From: an uncultured Bacilli bacterium
Lineage (GTDB): Bacteria; Bacillota_I; Bacilli_A; RF39; UBA660
Length of the DNA stretch: 7,621 bases
Assembly (NCBI GenBank): GCA_944331885.1
Contig: CALVJF010000034.1
Span: forward strand, 1-7,621
Direction: 5' to 3'
Within the stretch, counting starts at the first letter, position 1. Each line of letters opens with the position of its first letter. The notes under the pieces are model-generated. The model was not told the origin of the DNA, made no database searches, and saw only the letters and a list, made by a program, of their open reading frames with translations. Below, piece after piece: positions 1 to 5,185 of the stretch. The translations under genes and the position numbers were made by a program.

Positions 1-75
1 GTGGAGAATAAGGGATTCGAACCCTTGACCCCCACGGTGCAAGCGTGGTGCTCTAGCCAGCTGAGCTAATTCCCC
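1..75 (-). tRNA. tRNA-Ala (anticodon UGC), 3' end at window edge
   Basis: Read on the minus strand, this folds as a complete cloverleaf. The acceptor arm starts GGGGAAT and pairs with ATTCTCC. The D stem is GCTC/GAGC, the anticodon stem CCACG/CGTGG and the T stem AAGGG/CCCTT with a TTCGAAT loop. The seven-base anticodon loop is CTTGCAC, giving anticodon TGC, which reads GCN alanine codons. The acceptor helix has the G3:U70 wobble pair, the classic alanine identity element, so the isotype is secure on two grounds. The discriminator A73 and C74 are the last bases present; whether CCA is encoded lies outside the window. The gene is transcribed away from gltX. Confidence 0.97.
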
Positions 76-91
76 AATCAAGAACAAAATA

Positions 92-120
92 ATAGTACCA
101 TAATTATTTCCTTTACGCAA
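92..120 (-). promoter_or_regulatory. Promoter of tRNA-Ala
   Basis: On the minus strand, TTGCGT (115-120) serves as the -35 and TACTAT (92-97) as the -10, with a 17 bp spacer. The predicted start falls about 10 bases before the mature tRNA 5' end, which fits a short trimmed leader. This is inferred from hexamers and spacing only. Confidence 0.6.
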
Positions 121-159
121 GTGTTTTTCACTAAAATTAACAAAAAATTGCTAATTTAA

Positions 160-188
160 TTGACTTTAATTACTTTTTTTATTAAAAT
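160..188 (+). promoter_or_regulatory. Promoter of the gltX T-box transcript
   Basis: TTGACT (160-165) and TAAAAT (183-188) are separated by exactly 17 bp, close to the sigma-A consensus. The predicted start is near 195, just upstream of the first T-box leader elements, so the whole riboregulator would be transcribed. It is divergent from the tRNA-Ala promoter. Confidence 0.7.
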
Positions 189-194
189 TAAGCC

Positions 195-405
195 ATAAGC
201 AAGGAAGAAGAAGAGTAAAATATGATTTGTTTATAGAGAGTCAACGTATGGTGTAAGTTGATAACAATAATATTTGAAAGAAGCTTTGGAGCAGAATATT
301 GTATACAAGATATTCCGGATTGAATCCGTTATCAATTAAAGGTAGTTAACTACAAATTAAGGTGGTACCACGATTATTTCGTCCTTTGAAATAATCGTGT
401 TTTTT
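195..405 (+). promoter_or_regulatory. T-box riboswitch leader, glutamate specifier (GAA)
   Basis: This is a transcriptional T-box leader that should sense uncharged tRNA-Glu. Elements seen in order are: the loop-E type AGTA (214-217); a helix AAATAT (218-223) with ATATTT (270-275); AGAGAG (235-240); a distal hairpin TCAAC (241-245)/GTTGA (257-261) holding GGTG (250-253); and the specifier loop GAA-A-GAA, whose last triplet GAA (280-282) is a glutamate codon. Stem III follows at 309-333 (CGGAT/ATCCG core), then the T-box GGTGGTACCACG (361-372). The TGG of the T-box would pair with the tRNA acceptor end. Its last bases also form the 5' arm of the terminator, so antiterminator and terminator exclude each other. 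The specifier agrees with the downstream gltX. The specifier was placed by comparison with the usual GAA-N-codon pattern, so that detail is less certain than the T-box call. Confidence 0.92.
369..405 (+). terminator. T-box controlled intrinsic terminator
   Basis: A perfect 12 bp stem, CACGATTATTTC (369-380) with GAAATAATCGTG (388-399), encloses a 7-base loop and is followed by six T (400-405). The 5' arm overlaps the end of the T-box motif, which is the expected switch geometry: charged tRNA-Glu gives termination, uncharged tRNA-Glu gives readthrough into gltX. Confidence 0.93.
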
Positions 406-409
406 ATTG

Positions 410-416
410 AAGGAGG
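410..416 (+). promoter_or_regulatory. Ribosome-binding site of gltX
   Basis: AAGGAGG lies 6 bases upstream of the ATG at 423 and just past the T-box terminator. It is a near-perfect Shine-Dalgarno sequence and fixes the gltX start. Confidence 0.9.
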
Positions 417-422
417 AATAAT

Positions 423-1694
423 ATGACTAATAAAGAATTAGCTGACATTATGTATCCAAATGTCACAAAAACAATTGATGATTATGAAAAGATGTATCCT
501 GAAAGGAACTTAGACCCTAAAGCTGTCGTAACTCGTTTCGCCCCAAGCCCAACTGGTTTTGTCCACATGGGATCATTATTAACTGCATTTATTGCTAGTA
601 AAGTTCCTAAAGATACCAATGGTGTTTTTTATCTTCGAATTGAAGATACTGACCAAAAGAGAAGTGTAGAAAATGGGATAGAAGGAATAATCAAAGATTT
701 AAAAGCTTTTGATATTGAAATAACTGAAGGAGCAATTTCGGAAACAGAAGAAATTGGCTCTTATGGACCTTATATTCAATCTAAACGAATAGAGATTTAT
801 CACACTTTTGCAAAATGGCTAGTAGAAAATGATTATGCTTATCCTTGCTTTTGTCAACCTGAGGAACTTGAGGCAATTAGAGAACATCAAGAGAAACGTA
901 AAGAAAGAATCGGCTATTATGGCCGCCATGCTCATTGCCGTTATTTAAGTAATGAAGAACGAGCTGAAAGAATAAAAAACGGAGAAACGTATGTTTTACG
1001 TTTAAAATCAACAGGTGATTTTGAAAAAAAAGTATCTATTAATGATTTAGTACGTGGTCGTATAGATTATCCTGAAAATGATATTGACCATATACTAATC
1101 AAAAGTGATGGAATTCCTGTCTATCACTTTGCTCACGTCGTTGATGATCACTTAATGCGTACAACTCATATTTTAAGAGGTGAAGAATGGTTGCCATCAA
1201 CTCCATTACACATCGAACTATTTAATAAATTTGGCTTTACCGTTCCTAAATATTGTCACTTAGGCGTGGTTGTTAAAATCGATGAAGACGGTAGCCGTCG
1301 TAAATTATCTAAACGTAAAGATCCAGAAGCCAAAGTAAGTTTTTATGCTGAAAAAGGAATCCCTTCTGAAGCAGTGAAACTTTATCTTATGACTATTGCT
1401 AATTCTAATTTTGAAGGCTGGTATGATCAAAATCCAGACAAAACTCTCGACGATTTTACATTCGACTTTAAAAAGATGAGTGCTAGTGGTTCCCTTTTTG
1501 ATATTGAAAAAATGTATAACATTTCTAAAAATTATATTTCTCGTTTAAAAGCAACTGAAGTTTATAAAGGTTTGTGTAAATGGTCTCAAGAATACGATCC
1601 GGATTTTTACAAATTGATAACCAAATATCAAGAATTAACAACAAATGTTTTAAATATAGAAAGAGAGCAAAAAAAACCACGTAAAGATTTTTAA
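423..1694 (+). CDS. gltX: Glutamate--tRNA ligase, truncated by an in-frame TAA
   Basis: This is a class I synthetase that attaches glutamate to tRNA-Glu using ATP in the cytosol. The Rossmann catalytic core begins near residue 36 with RFAPSPTGFVHMG, whose H48-M49-G50-S51 is the HIGH signature. EDTDQKR follows at 74-80. KLSKRK at 294-299 is the KMSKS loop. C142 and C144, followed by YYGRH ending at H169, resemble the zinc-binding insert of some GluRS enzymes. The region after about 320 starts the helical anticodon-binding part. The start at ATG 423 has a strong AAGGAGG. The T-box upstream has a GAA specifier, which supports glutamate as the substrate. The odd point is length: this ORF stops at 423 residues, in the middle of the anticodon-binding region, while GluRS of this type is usually about 480-560. 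The same frame continues after the stop and encodes the missing part (to 2075). Joined across the stop, the locus is 551 codons including the terminal stop, a normal length. The identity is sure. Whether the protein is made full-length is not. Confidence 0.93.
   Translation: MTNKELADIMYPNVTKTIDDYEKMYPERNLDPKAVVTRFAPSPTGFVHMGSLLTAFIASKVPKDTNGVFYLRIEDTDQKRSVENGIEGIIKDLKAFDIEITEGAISETEEIGSYGPYIQSKRIEIYHTFAKWLVENDYAYPCFCQPEELEAIREHQEKRKERIGYYGRHAHCRYLSNEERAERIKNGETYVLRLKSTGDFEKKVSINDLVRGRIDYPENDIDHILIKSDGIPVYHFAHVVDDHLMRTTHILRGEEWLPSTPLHIELFNKFGFTVPKYCHLGVVVKIDEDGSRRKLSKRKDPEAKVSFYAEKGIPSEAVKLYLMTIANSNFEGWYDQNPDKTLDDFTFDFKKMSASGSLFDIEKMYNISKNYISRLKATEVYKGLCKWSQEYDPDFYKLITKYQELTTNVLNIEREQKKPRKDF
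1692..1694 (+). other. In-frame TAA interrupting gltX
   Basis: This TAA follows PRKDF and is the only stop in frame between codon 1 (423) and the final TAA (2073-2075). The codons after it read on as C-Y-I-K-E-K-K-N-I-W-Y-M-Y-D-E-L-F without a shift. From memory of the family, the RKD motif is followed about 14 residues later by YDELF, which is the spacing found here if the stop is read as one residue. One substitution (for example from AAA, GAA, CAA or TTA) would explain it. A less simple alternative is a lost T in the T run 1688-1692 plus a gained A in the eight-A run 1710-1717, which would also restore one long frame. Confidence 0.75.
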
Positions 1695-1727
1695 TGTTAC
1701 ATCAAAGAGAAAAAAAATATATGGTAT

Positions 1728-2075
1728 ATGTATGATGAACTATTTTTAAATACTAATCGTCACTATGAATATCAAAATATAACTGACATTAATGAAATAA
1801 AAAATATTTACAATACTTATATTACTAAATATTATAATTCTAATGATGACAAAGATACTTGGTTTAATAAATTAAAAGAATGTACTGAAGAATTAGGCTA
1901 TACTTCTGATATGAAAGCTTATAAACAAAATCCAACTGCTTACAAAGGTAGTGTAGCTGACATTAGCATGGTAATACGAGTTGTATTAACTACTAAAAGT
2001 ACAACTCCAGATTTATACGAAATACTCAAACTTCTATCAAATGATCAAATTAAACAACGTGGTGAATTAATTTAA
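1728..2075 (+). CDS. gltX: C-terminal fragment of GltX (anticodon-binding region)
   Basis: These 115 residues match the end of the glutamyl-tRNA synthetase family rather than a separate protein. The stretch ELGYTSDMKAYKQNPTAYKG (residues 55-74), followed by VADISMVIRVVLT, is typical of the last helical subdomain that reads the tRNA anticodon. It lies in the same frame as the 423-residue ORF, only 33 bases after its stop. The ATG at 1728 is merely the first available start. No good ribosome-binding site stands in front of it: the nearest purine run, AAAGAG, is about 18 bases upstream. Independent translation would therefore be weak, and homology begins upstream of this Met (IWYMYDELF). I read this as the tail of gltX rather than a gene. 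A real two-subunit GluRS cannot be excluded from sequence alone. Confidence 0.85.
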   Translation: MYDELFLNTNRHYEYQNITDINEIKNIYNTYITKYYNSNDDKDTWFNKLKECTEELGYTSDMKAYKQNPTAYKGSVADISMVIRVVLTTKSTTPDLYEILKLLSNDQIKQRGELI

Positions 2076-2110
2076 AAAATTGTAATCTATTTAAAGATTA
2101 CAATTTTTTT
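2074..2110. terminator. Bidirectional terminator between gltX and the yolD-like gene
   Basis: ATTGTAATCT (2079-2088) pairs perfectly with AGATTACAAT (2095-2104) around a 6-base loop. The stem is flanked by an A run on the left (2074-2079) and a T run on the right (2104-2110), so it gives a hairpin plus U tract in both directions. It sits between convergent genes and overlaps the final TAA of the gltX frame. Confidence 0.88.
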
Positions 2111-2123
2111 CTATCAAAAACTT

Positions 2124-2441
2124 TTAAACATAATTAACATTGACAATCTGTTGAAAATAAATTTTCTTCGCATTACTTAAAATTATTTTGTGATAAATAG
2201 AGTCAATTTCTTTAATAATAGCATCTGTCTTTTCAAATTTTCCATTTTTATAATACACAATTGAAATTTTATCTCCTCGATAAAAGGCATTTTTTAAACT
2301 TTGCTCAATGACTGTTAATTGCTCTTCACTAAGAATCGGCATTGCAACAATATTTCTTTCTTTAACTAATTTATTCAAAGTTATTGTAGAAGATATTACT
2401 GAATCAAATGCTCGCCATTTAATCATTCCTCTGTCTTTCAT
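2124..2441 (-). CDS. YolD-like family protein
   Basis: This is a small 105-residue cytosolic protein. Its N-terminus, DRGMIKWRAFDSV (residues 3-15), is the hallmark of the YolD-like family. The rest alternates helix-like and strand-like segments and contains ISIVYYKNGKFEK, also usual for the family. YolD-like proteins are commonly encoded beside UvrX/YqjW type Y-family polymerases (YqjX beside YqjW in Bacillus subtilis) and are thought to be partners or modulators in the SOS response; their biochemical role is not settled. Here the ATG overlaps the polymerase stop as ATGA (2438-2441). A GGAGGT site (2450-2455, minus strand) lies inside the end of the polymerase gene, so the two are translationally coupled and presumably stoichiometric. 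Transcription should come from the SOS promoter upstream of the polymerase. Confidence 0.88.
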   Translation of the reverse strand: MKDRGMIKWRAFDSVISSTITLNKLVKERNIVAMPILSEEQLTVIEQSLKNAFYRGDKISIVYYKNGKFEKTDAIIKEIDSIYHKIILSNAKKIYFQQIVNVNYV

Positions 2442-3688
2442 GCACTATGACCTCCAATTTTCTTATTTCGCTCTTTAATTGTTGAATCTTTCAATAACGA
2501 AGAAGCAGTTAATAAACTATTTTTTCCATATTTATTTCTTACCTCATCAATAGCTTTATTATAATTATCCTTTTCAATTATTTCTTCATAATTTTCAAAA
2601 ATATTTAATTGTAATGAATCTTTATCGCTTAATTTACTAATAGCAATACTAACTTTTCTAATTGGCAATTCTTCATAATAACGATCAAATATTATTAAAC
2701 ATTGTTTATAAATTAGGTCCTTATCATCAGTAGGAGAATCCAACTTAATATTATGAAAAAAACCTCCATGTACAATTTTAGAATAACTAATTCCTAATCC
2801 AATTAAACTTCCCATTTTGTGATTTTTTCTTAACCTAGAACAAATAACGTCAACCATTTCTTGAATTATTAATTTTATATTATCGCCATAATAATCTTTA
2901 AATAAAACTTGACTATGACTATATGATTTTTCTTTAGGCTTAATTTTCCAATCACTTATTCTACTTTCGTCAATACCATTAGCATGTTGCCATAATTCTT
3001 CACCAATAATACCAAATTTATTTTTTAATTTTAAAACGTCATAATGAGCTAAATCGCCAATTGATATAATTCCTAAACGGTTTAAGTTAGCTTCCATTCT
3101 TGGACCAATTCCCCACATTTTTGATAACGGAGAAATCTTCCATAATTTATTTTCAACATCATCATAAGTCCACTTAGTAATGCCATTTTTATATTTTTTG
3201 GCATCTGTATCCATTGCTACTTTGGCAAGCAACATATTCGGCCCAATTCCACAAGTTGCTGTCAATCCTGTTTTTAAGGTTATTGTTTCTAATATTTTCT
3301 TTGCTAATTCCTCATCAGTCAATTTATACATTTTTAAATAGTCAGTAACATCTAAAAAAGCTTCATCTATTGAATAAACGTGAATATCTTCACTAGCTAC
3401 AAAATCCAAAAAGATTTTAATAACTTCTTCGCTCTTTTTGACATATAAACTCATTCGTGGTGGAACTATTGTATATTTAATGTTTCGAGGTATTTCGTAT
3501 AGTCTAGTTCTTGACTTAACACCTTTAGATTTTAAATAAGGAGTAATAGCTAAAGTAATCGCCCCATTTCCCTGATTAGGATTAGCTACAACTAATGAAA
3601 CTTTAAAAGGATCTAAATTTCTTTCAACACATTCACAAGAAGCAAAAAAGCTTTTTAAATCAATACATAAAATATTTCGCGTTAACAT
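2438..3688 (-). CDS. Y-family translesion DNA polymerase (UvrX/YqjW type)
   Basis: This is an error-prone DNA polymerase that copies past damaged bases. At 416 residues it has the normal length for the group. The palm begins with the metal-binding Asp in LCIDLKSFFASCE (D10). The second acidic motif is YSIDEAFLD, with D109 and E110. The TATCGIGPNMLLAKVAMD block (143-160) and the helix-hairpin-helix like WGIGPRM (192-198) complete the palm and thumb. The little-finger domain covers roughly 250-355. Near the C-terminus QLNIF (360-364) looks like a beta-clamp binding peptide, which would bring the enzyme to the sliding clamp. The combination of FFASCE, a downstream yolD-like gene and a LexA box points to the YqjW/UvrX branch rather than DinB (Pol IV). 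The start at ATG 3688 is backed by GAGGTGG at 3693-3699, 4 bases away. All catalytic acids are present and there is no sign of decay. Confidence 0.93.
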   Translation of the reverse strand: MLTRNILCIDLKSFFASCECVERNLDPFKVSLVVANPNQGNGAITLAITPYLKSKGVKSRTRLYEIPRNIKYTIVPPRMSLYVKKSEEVIKIFLDFVASEDIHVYSIDEAFLDVTDYLKMYKLTDEELAKKILETITLKTGLTATCGIGPNMLLAKVAMDTDAKKYKNGITKWTYDDVENKLWKISPLSKMWGIGPRMEANLNRLGIISIGDLAHYDVLKLKNKFGIIGEELWQHANGIDESRISDWKIKPKEKSYSHSQVLFKDYYGDNIKLIIQEMVDVICSRLRKNHKMGSLIGLGISYSKIVHGGFFHNIKLDSPTDDKDLIYKQCLIIFDRYYEELPIRKVSIAISKLSDKDSLQLNIFENYEEIIEKDNYNKAIDEVRNKYGKNSLLTASSLLKDSTIKERNKKIGGHSA

Positions 3689-3699
3689 CTTACCACCTC

Positions 3700-3713
3700 A
3701 AAACGTTTGTTCG
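3700..3713 (-). promoter_or_regulatory. LexA (DinR) SOS box
   Basis: On the minus strand the site reads CGAACAAACGTTTT. It fits the Bacillus-type consensus CGAAC-RNRY-GTTY at 13 positions, with a T where the 14th is usually C or G. It lies 5 bases downstream of the -10 at 3719-3724, so it covers the predicted start of the polymerase transcript and directly abuts the ribosome-binding site. LexA bound here would block the polymerase-yolD operon until DNA damage. Confidence 0.85.
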
Positions 3714-3718
3714 TATTA

Positions 3719-3748
3719 ATTATATCAAAAAAATATTTTTAATGTAAT
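3719..3748 (-). promoter_or_regulatory. Promoter of the polymerase-yolD operon
   Basis: A perfect TATAAT on the minus strand (3719-3724) is preceded, 18 bp away, by ATTACA (3743-3748), a 4/6 match to TTGACA. The predicted start near 3712 is inside the SOS box. The weak -35 and strong -10 are inferred from sequence only. Confidence 0.65.
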
Positions 3749-3757
3749 AGGAAATTT

Positions 3758-3786
3758 TTGACAAACTATTAAAAAAAATTTACTAT
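3758..3786 (+). promoter_or_regulatory. Promoter of the alkylation repair - cyclophilin unit
   Basis: A consensus TTGACA (3758-3763) and TACTAT (3781-3786) are separated by 17 bp. The predicted start is near 3793, which leaves a leader of only about a dozen bases before the ATG at 3805. The promoter is back to back with the SOS promoter; the LexA box lies about 45 bp upstream of the -35, too far to block this promoter directly. Confidence 0.75.
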
Positions 3787-3791
3787 TAATT

Positions 3792-3798
3792 AGAGGTG
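3792..3798 (+). promoter_or_regulatory. Ribosome-binding site setting the AlkD start
   Basis: AGAGGTG ends 6 bases before the ATG at 3805. The upstream in-frame GTG (3796-3798) is part of this site, so it is not the start codon. Confidence 0.75.
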
Positions 3799-3804
3799 TA
3801 TACG

Positions 3805-4491
3805 ATGAACAAATATCAGCAACTAATTAATAAATTATTTGAACTTCAAGATTTAAAATATCGAGAATTTACTAAAAAGTTAACTCCTACTAAATATCAA
3901 ATAATAGGTATTAGAATACCTCAGCTTCGTAAAATAGCTAAAAAAATTTATCAAGATGATTATCAACTATTTTTACAAGATGTTCAAAACAATTATTTTG
4001 AAGAGGTATTTCTCCAAGTATTAGTTATTGCTAATATTACCGAAGAAAAAATATTTTTTGAAGAATTAGAAAAATTATTGCCTAAAATTGATAACTGGGC
4101 TATATGTGATTCATTTTGTAATAGTATTAAAATAATCAAGAAAAATTCAAATCTATACTTTTCCTATTTTTTAAATCTTTTACATAGTACAAAACCATTT
4201 ACCATAAGAGTAGGTTTAATCACTATTCTTAATAATTATATTCAAGAAGAAAATTTACCTTTTATTTTTCAAACAATCAACAAAATTAAAAGTGAAAATT
4301 ACTATGTTAATATGGGAATAGCTTGGCTATTATGTGAAATATATATCCATTTTCCTTTACAAGCAGAGCAATTTTTAACAAATACAACTTTAAATGACTT
4401 TACAATAAATAAAACTATTAGTAAAATAAGAGAGTCATATCGTATTAGTAAAGAAACTAAAAAACGTATATTAAAATATAAAAGGAAGTGA
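3805..4491 (+). CDS. DNA alkylation repair protein (AlkD-like HEAT-repeat glycosylase)
   Basis: This 228-residue all-helical protein matches the AlkD-like DNA glycosylases, which excise alkylated purines such as 3- and 7-methyl adducts without flipping the base. Counted from ATG 3805, IIGIRIPQLRKIAKKI (about residues 33-48) is the typical N-terminal repeat. NWAICDSF holds W98 and D102, matching the catalytic Trp/Asp pair (W109 and D113 in Bacillus cereus AlkD). R135 in TIRVGL and W174 in GIAWLLCE sit at the spacing expected for R148 and W187. All four key residues are therefore present. An in-frame GTG at 3796 would add three residues, but it overlaps the ribosome-binding site AGAGGTG, so ATG 3805 is preferred. 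The next gene begins 6 bases after the stop, so the two are cotranscribed. Divergent placement from a translesion polymerase fits a DNA-damage role. Confidence 0.9.
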   Translation: MNKYQQLINKLFELQDLKYREFTKKLTPTKYQIIGIRIPQLRKIAKKIYQDDYQLFLQDVQNNYFEEVFLQVLVIANITEEKIFFEELEKLLPKIDNWAICDSFCNSIKIIKKNSNLYFSYFLNLLHSTKPFTIRVGLITILNNYIQEENLPFIFQTINKIKSENYYVNMGIAWLLCEIYIHFPLQAEQFLTNTTLNDFTINKTISKIRESYRISKETKKRILKYKRK

Positions 4492-4497
4492 ACTATA

Positions 4498-5121
4498 TTG
4501 AAAAAAATATTAATAATTATTTTGACTATTTTAGTTTTAATGACAACTTCATGCAGTAAAAAAGAAATAAATACTACTACTGGTGAAATAGATGGTATAA
4601 AATATGAAGAAACAACTGAAAAAACAAATTATGCCAAGATAACTATGAAAGATTCTAGCGTAATAATTATTGAATTAGATCCAGAAGCTGCGCCTAAAAC
4701 TGTTGCCAATTTTCAAAAACTAATCAGTGAAAAATTTTATGATAACTTAACTTTCCATCGCATATCTAAAGGCTTTGTTATTCAAGGAGGCGACCCTAAG
4801 GGTGATGGTACCGGTGGATCAGAAGAAACAATTGAAGGAGAATTTCGTCGTAATGGCTACGATAATCCCCTAAAACATGAAAGAGGAGTAATTTCGATGG
4901 CCAGAAGCAATGATATGAATTCAGCATCATCTCAATTTTTTATCTGTTTAAGTAACACAACAGCATCACAATTAGACGACAATTATGCTGCTTTTGGTAA
5001 AGTAATTGCGGGTATGGAAAATGTTGATAAAATAGCAGCTGTCGAAGTAGATGGTGAAACACCAATAAATAAACCAATAATTCATACTATTCGCTTTGTA
5101 ACAATTGAAAAAATAGACTAA
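4498..5121 (+). CDS. Cyclophilin-type peptidyl-prolyl isomerase, predicted lipoprotein
   Basis: This 207-residue protein should catalyse cis-trans isomerisation of prolyl bonds outside the membrane. The N-terminus has two lysines, a hydrophobic stretch (4-15) and TTSC ending at C19. This resembles a lipoprotein signal, although Thr at -3 is unusual for a lipobox. After a short polar linker, the cyclophilin barrel runs from about 45 to 204. It shows FHR (86-88, catalytic Arg), GFVIQGGD (92-99), SQFFI (145-149) and AAFGKV (164-169). The cyclosporin-contact Trp of human CypA is replaced by Q158, as often happens in bacteria. The start is TTG at 4498. It is the only start that gives an intact signal peptide, and AAGGAAGTG lies upstream within the end of the alkylation repair gene. 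It is cotranscribed with that gene. The shared operon looks like simple adjacency; no common function is evident. Confidence 0.92.
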   Translation: MKKILIIILTILVLMTTSCSKKEINTTTGEIDGIKYEETTEKTNYAKITMKDSSVIIIELDPEAAPKTVANFQKLISEKFYDNLTFHRISKGFVIQGGDPKGDGTGGSEETIEGEFRRNGYDNPLKHERGVISMARSNDMNSASSQFFICLSNTTASQLDDNYAAFGKVIAGMENVDKIAAVEVDGETPINKPIIHTIRFVTIEKID

Positions 5122-5143
5122 AATATGCCTTTAGTCTATTTTT
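5110..5143 (+). terminator. Intrinsic terminator after the cyclophilin gene
   Basis: AAAATAGACTAAA (5110-5122) pairs perfectly with TTTAGTCTATTTT (5130-5142) around a 7-base loop, and T residues form the end of the 3' arm. It overlaps the last codons and stop of the cyclophilin gene and separates it from the ABC transporter unit. Confidence 0.85.
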
Positions 5144-5156
5144 ATTTAAAAGTAAG

Positions 5157-5165
5157 TGTTATAAT
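5157..5165 (+). promoter_or_regulatory. Extended -10 promoter of the ABC transporter operon
   Basis: TGTTATAAT contains a perfect TATAAT (5160-5165) preceded by TGn, an extended -10. No convincing -35 hexamer is seen at 16-18 bp upstream, since that region is the preceding terminator. The predicted start near 5172 gives a leader of about 14 bases. Confidence 0.65.
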
Positions 5166-5172
5166 AAAATTT

Positions 5173-5180
5173 AGGAGTGA
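5173..5180 (+). promoter_or_regulatory. Ribosome-binding site setting the ABC ATPase start
   Basis: AGGAGTGA lies just upstream of the ATG at 5186, with 8 bases after AGGAG. The GTG (5177) and ATG (5180) in the same frame fall within or against this site and are poorly placed as starts. Confidence 0.75.
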
Positions 5181-5185
5181 TGCAA

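Noticed and set aside
342..353. Palindrome GTAGTTAACTAC as an operator
   Set aside because: It lies within the T-box leader between stem III and the T-box, and is better explained as leader RNA structure than as a protein site.
1692..1694. Stop codon reassignment (TAA read as sense)
   Set aside because: TAA ends several other genes here at natural family lengths (cyclophilin, ABC ATPase, permease), and two of these stops sit at tight junctions with the next element. UGA is also a stop here, so code 4 is not supported either.
1694..1735. Re-initiation ORF starting at the TAATG overlapping the gltX stop
   Set aside because: It encodes only 13 codons before TGA (1733-1735), in a different frame from the C-terminal fragment, so it cannot restart gltX.
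3758..3765. Minus-strand TTGTCA as -35 for the polymerase promoter
   Set aside because: It is about 35 bp from the TATAAT, far beyond workable spacing, and is just the complement of part of the AlkD -35 region.
3796..3804. GTG start for the AlkD-like protein
   Set aside because: The GTG is part of the AGAGGTG ribosome-binding site and only about 3 bases after the predicted transcript start; ATG 3805 is correctly spaced.
5177..5185. GTG 5177 or ATG 5180 as start of the ABC ATPase
   Set aside because: Both overlap or touch the AGGAGTGA site; ATG 5186 has proper spacing and begins exactly where the ABC family text (LKVEHVTKYYG) begins.
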